This document shows positions 62,694-64,000 of a stretch of DNA of 64,000 nucleotides, piece by piece. The first letter of the stretch is position 1. The number at the start of each line of letters is the position of its first letter. The stretch is from contig NZ_FQUC01000006.1 in NCBI RefSeq assembly GCF_900128985.1, positions 62,001-126,000 of the forward strand. The letters run 5' to 3'. A model generated the notes under the pieces. The model did not search any database. It was not told the DNA's origin and saw nothing but the letters and a program-made list of their open reading frames with translations. The stretch comes from Indolivaga macrotermitis (GTDB lineage: Bacteria > Bacteroidota > Bacteroidia > Bacteroidales > Dysgonomonadaceae). The position numbers were made by a program, and so were the translations under genes.

Positions 62694-64000
62694 TTAAATA
62701 ATACCTTGACTTATAGTAGCTTTTGCGACCTTCATAAATCCTGCTATATTTGCTCCTTTTACATAATTCACATATCCGGAAGCATCAGTACCATAAGTAA
62801 CACATTGCTCATGGATGCTTTTCATGATATGATTGAGTTTTTGATCTACTTCTTCGGCCGACCACTGATAGTGCATCGAATTTTGGGTCATTTCTAAACC
62901 CGAAGTTGCTACTCCACCGGCATTAACTGCCTTACCGGGAGCAAATAATATTTGATTATTTAAAAATAACTTGATAGCTTCTTCAGTACATCCCATGTTT
63001 GAGATTTCCGCTACACATAATACATTATTAGCTAAAAGAGTTTTTGCATCATCTTCATTCAATTCGTTTTGAGTAGCGCATGGTAATGCTATATCCACAA
63101 TCTGTTCCCAAGGACGCTTATTAGCATAGAACTTTGCATTAGGAAAAGCTTCAGCATAAGGAGCAACAATATCTTCGCCCGAATATCTTAATTCAAGCAT
63201 ATGATCAATTTTATTTCCCGAAATTCCTTCCGGATCATAGATATAGCCATCAGGTCCTGAGATAGTCACAACCTTTGCACCTAACTCGGTAGCTTTAAGA
63301 GCAGCTCCCCAGGCAACGTTACCAAATCCGGAAATCGCGACAGTCTTACCTTCTAAAGTATGCCCCTTTTTAGCTAGCATCTCTTTTACGAAATATAATC
63401 CTCCGAACCCTGTGGCTTCAGGCCTGATCAAAGAGCCTCCGAATTCGAGCCCTTTTCCTGTAAAAGCTCCTGTATTTTCACGGGCTAGCTTTTTATACAT
63501 TCCATACAGATAACCTATTTCTCGTGCACCTACACCAATATCTCCGGCAGGCACATCTGTATCGGGCCCGATATTTCGCCAAAGTTCGAGCATGAAAGCC
63601 TGGCAAAAACGCATTATCTCAGCGTCTGATTTTCCTTTACAGTTAAAGTCTGATCCTCCTTTTGCTCCTCCCATAGGAAGGGTTGTCAGAGCATTTTTAA
63701 ATGTCTGCTCAAATCCCAAAAACTTCATAATAGAAAGATTGACGGATGGGTGAAACCTTAATCCTCCTTTATATGGTCCAATCGCATTATTAAATTGAAC
63801 CCTAAAGCCCAGATTAACCTGAACTCCACCACGATCATCTACCCAAGGTACCTTAAAGGTAAATATACGGTCAGGTTCAACGATTCTTTCAATTATTTTA
63901 GCTTTTTCAAATTCAGGATGCTGGTTATAAACATCTTCTATCGAAATCAAAACCTCTCTAACAGCCTGTATATACTCCGGTTCTCCCGGATGTTTAGCTT
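62694..64000 (-). CDS. gdhA: NADP-type glutamate dehydrogenase, N-terminus beyond the window
   Basis: This is a hexameric glutamate dehydrogenase that makes glutamate from 2-oxoglutarate and ammonia. Visible motifs are NNAIGPYKGGLRFHPSVN, FKNALTTLPMGGAKGGSDF with the catalytic Lys, PAGDIGVGAREIGYLYG, VAISGFGNVAWGAALKA (Rossmann fold) and APGKAVNAGGVATSGLEMTQ. The reading frame stays open to the window end. The residues before 63950 (AKHPGEPEYIQAVREVL) fit the usual N-terminus, so the gene continues past base 64000 and the TTG at 63950 is not its start. Confidence 0.96.
   Translation of the reverse strand, partial: AKHPGEPEYIQAVREVLISIEDVYNQHPEFEKAKIIERIVEPDRIFTFKVPWVDDRGGVQVNLGFRVQFNNAIGPYKGGLRFHPSVNLSIMKFLGFEQTFKNALTTLPMGGAKGGSDFNCKGKSDAEIMRFCQAFMLELWRNIGPDTDVPAGDIGVGAREIGYLYGMYKKLARENTGAFTGKGLEFGGSLIRPEATGFGGLYFVKEMLAKKGHTLEGKTVAISGFGNVAWGAALKATELGAKVVTISGPDGYIYDPEGISGNKIDHMLELRYSGEDIVAPYAEAFPNAKFYANKRPWEQIVDIALPCATQNELNEDDAKTLLANNVLCVAEISNMGCTEEAIKLFLNNQILFAPGKAVNAGGVATSGLEMTQNSMHYQWSAEEVDQKLNHIMKSIHEQCVTYGTDASGYVNYVKGANIAGFMKVAKATISQGII

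Noticed and set aside
63948-63950. TTG start for gdhA inside the window
   Set aside because: The upstream codons continue a normal glutamate dehydrogenase N-terminus to the window edge, so the true start is outside.

Overview
The window reads as chromosomal DNA of a Bacteroidales bacterium, most like Dysgonomonas. The evidence is AT-rich sequence, almost no Shine-Dalgarno sites, many TAnnTTTG promoter boxes, a type IX secretion sorting domain, a TonB-dependent receptor, a fused GldF/GldG protein and an argF'-type (N-acyl-L-ornithine) carbamoyltransferase. Nearly all of it is housekeeping sequence. I saw no prophage, insertion sequence, CRISPR array or rRNA operon.

Layout: 1-9 kb holds the 3' end of rpsA, two paralogous membrane acyltransferases flanking an aminotransferase, mscL and a gldFG fusion. 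9-18 kb holds a nitroreductase, a DUF3836 protein, recJ / lipoprotein beta-lactamase-fold hydrolase / recQ on the minus strand, and a TonB-dependent receptor. 18-23 kb holds a four-subunit 2-oxoacid:ferredoxin oxidoreductase operon and der. 23-31 kb holds a secreted leucine-rich-repeat protein facing a lipoprotein that shares its large C-terminal domain, an AsmA-like protein and an ABC-F ATPase. 31-42 kb holds argF', an acyltransferase and pepO in one operon, then menF-D-B-C-E. 42-49 kb holds a YjjP/YjjB-type transporter pair behind a cobalamin riboswitch, a rhomboid protease, a choloylglycine-hydrolase-family enzyme, a DUF4349 lipoprotein, a transsulfuration-type enzyme, a CDGSH protein and tsaB. 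49-64 kb holds pyrBI with an attenuator-like leader, a probable SRP RNA joined to tRNA-Thr, pepT, mgsA, a YfaP-like TPR protein, a purC / zeta-like kinase / small protein / ubiE run, phoH, two orphan TonB proteins, a YoaP-type acetyltransferase and the 3' part of gdhA.

The genes fit an anaerobic fermenter with menaquinone-based electron transport: menFDBCE plus ubiE build menaquinone, the VorABCD-type enzyme uses ferredoxin, and mgsA and gdhA handle triose phosphates and ammonia.

The most interesting observations are: (1) a cobalamin riboswitch ahead of a YjjPB-type pair, a family reported to export succinate, which suggests B12-controlled choice between succinate and propionate; (2) a pyrBI leader with a leader ORF, a U-tract and a terminator that looks like UTP-sensitive attenuation; (3) a dispersed 13-bp palindrome, AGGTCTnAGACCT, at gene borders; (4) a shared undescribed domain in a divergent lipoprotein/T9SS-protein pair; (5) an SRP RNA with a non-GGAA tip, probably co-transcribed with tRNA-Thr; (6) a zeta-like kinase and small partner set between purC and ubiE.
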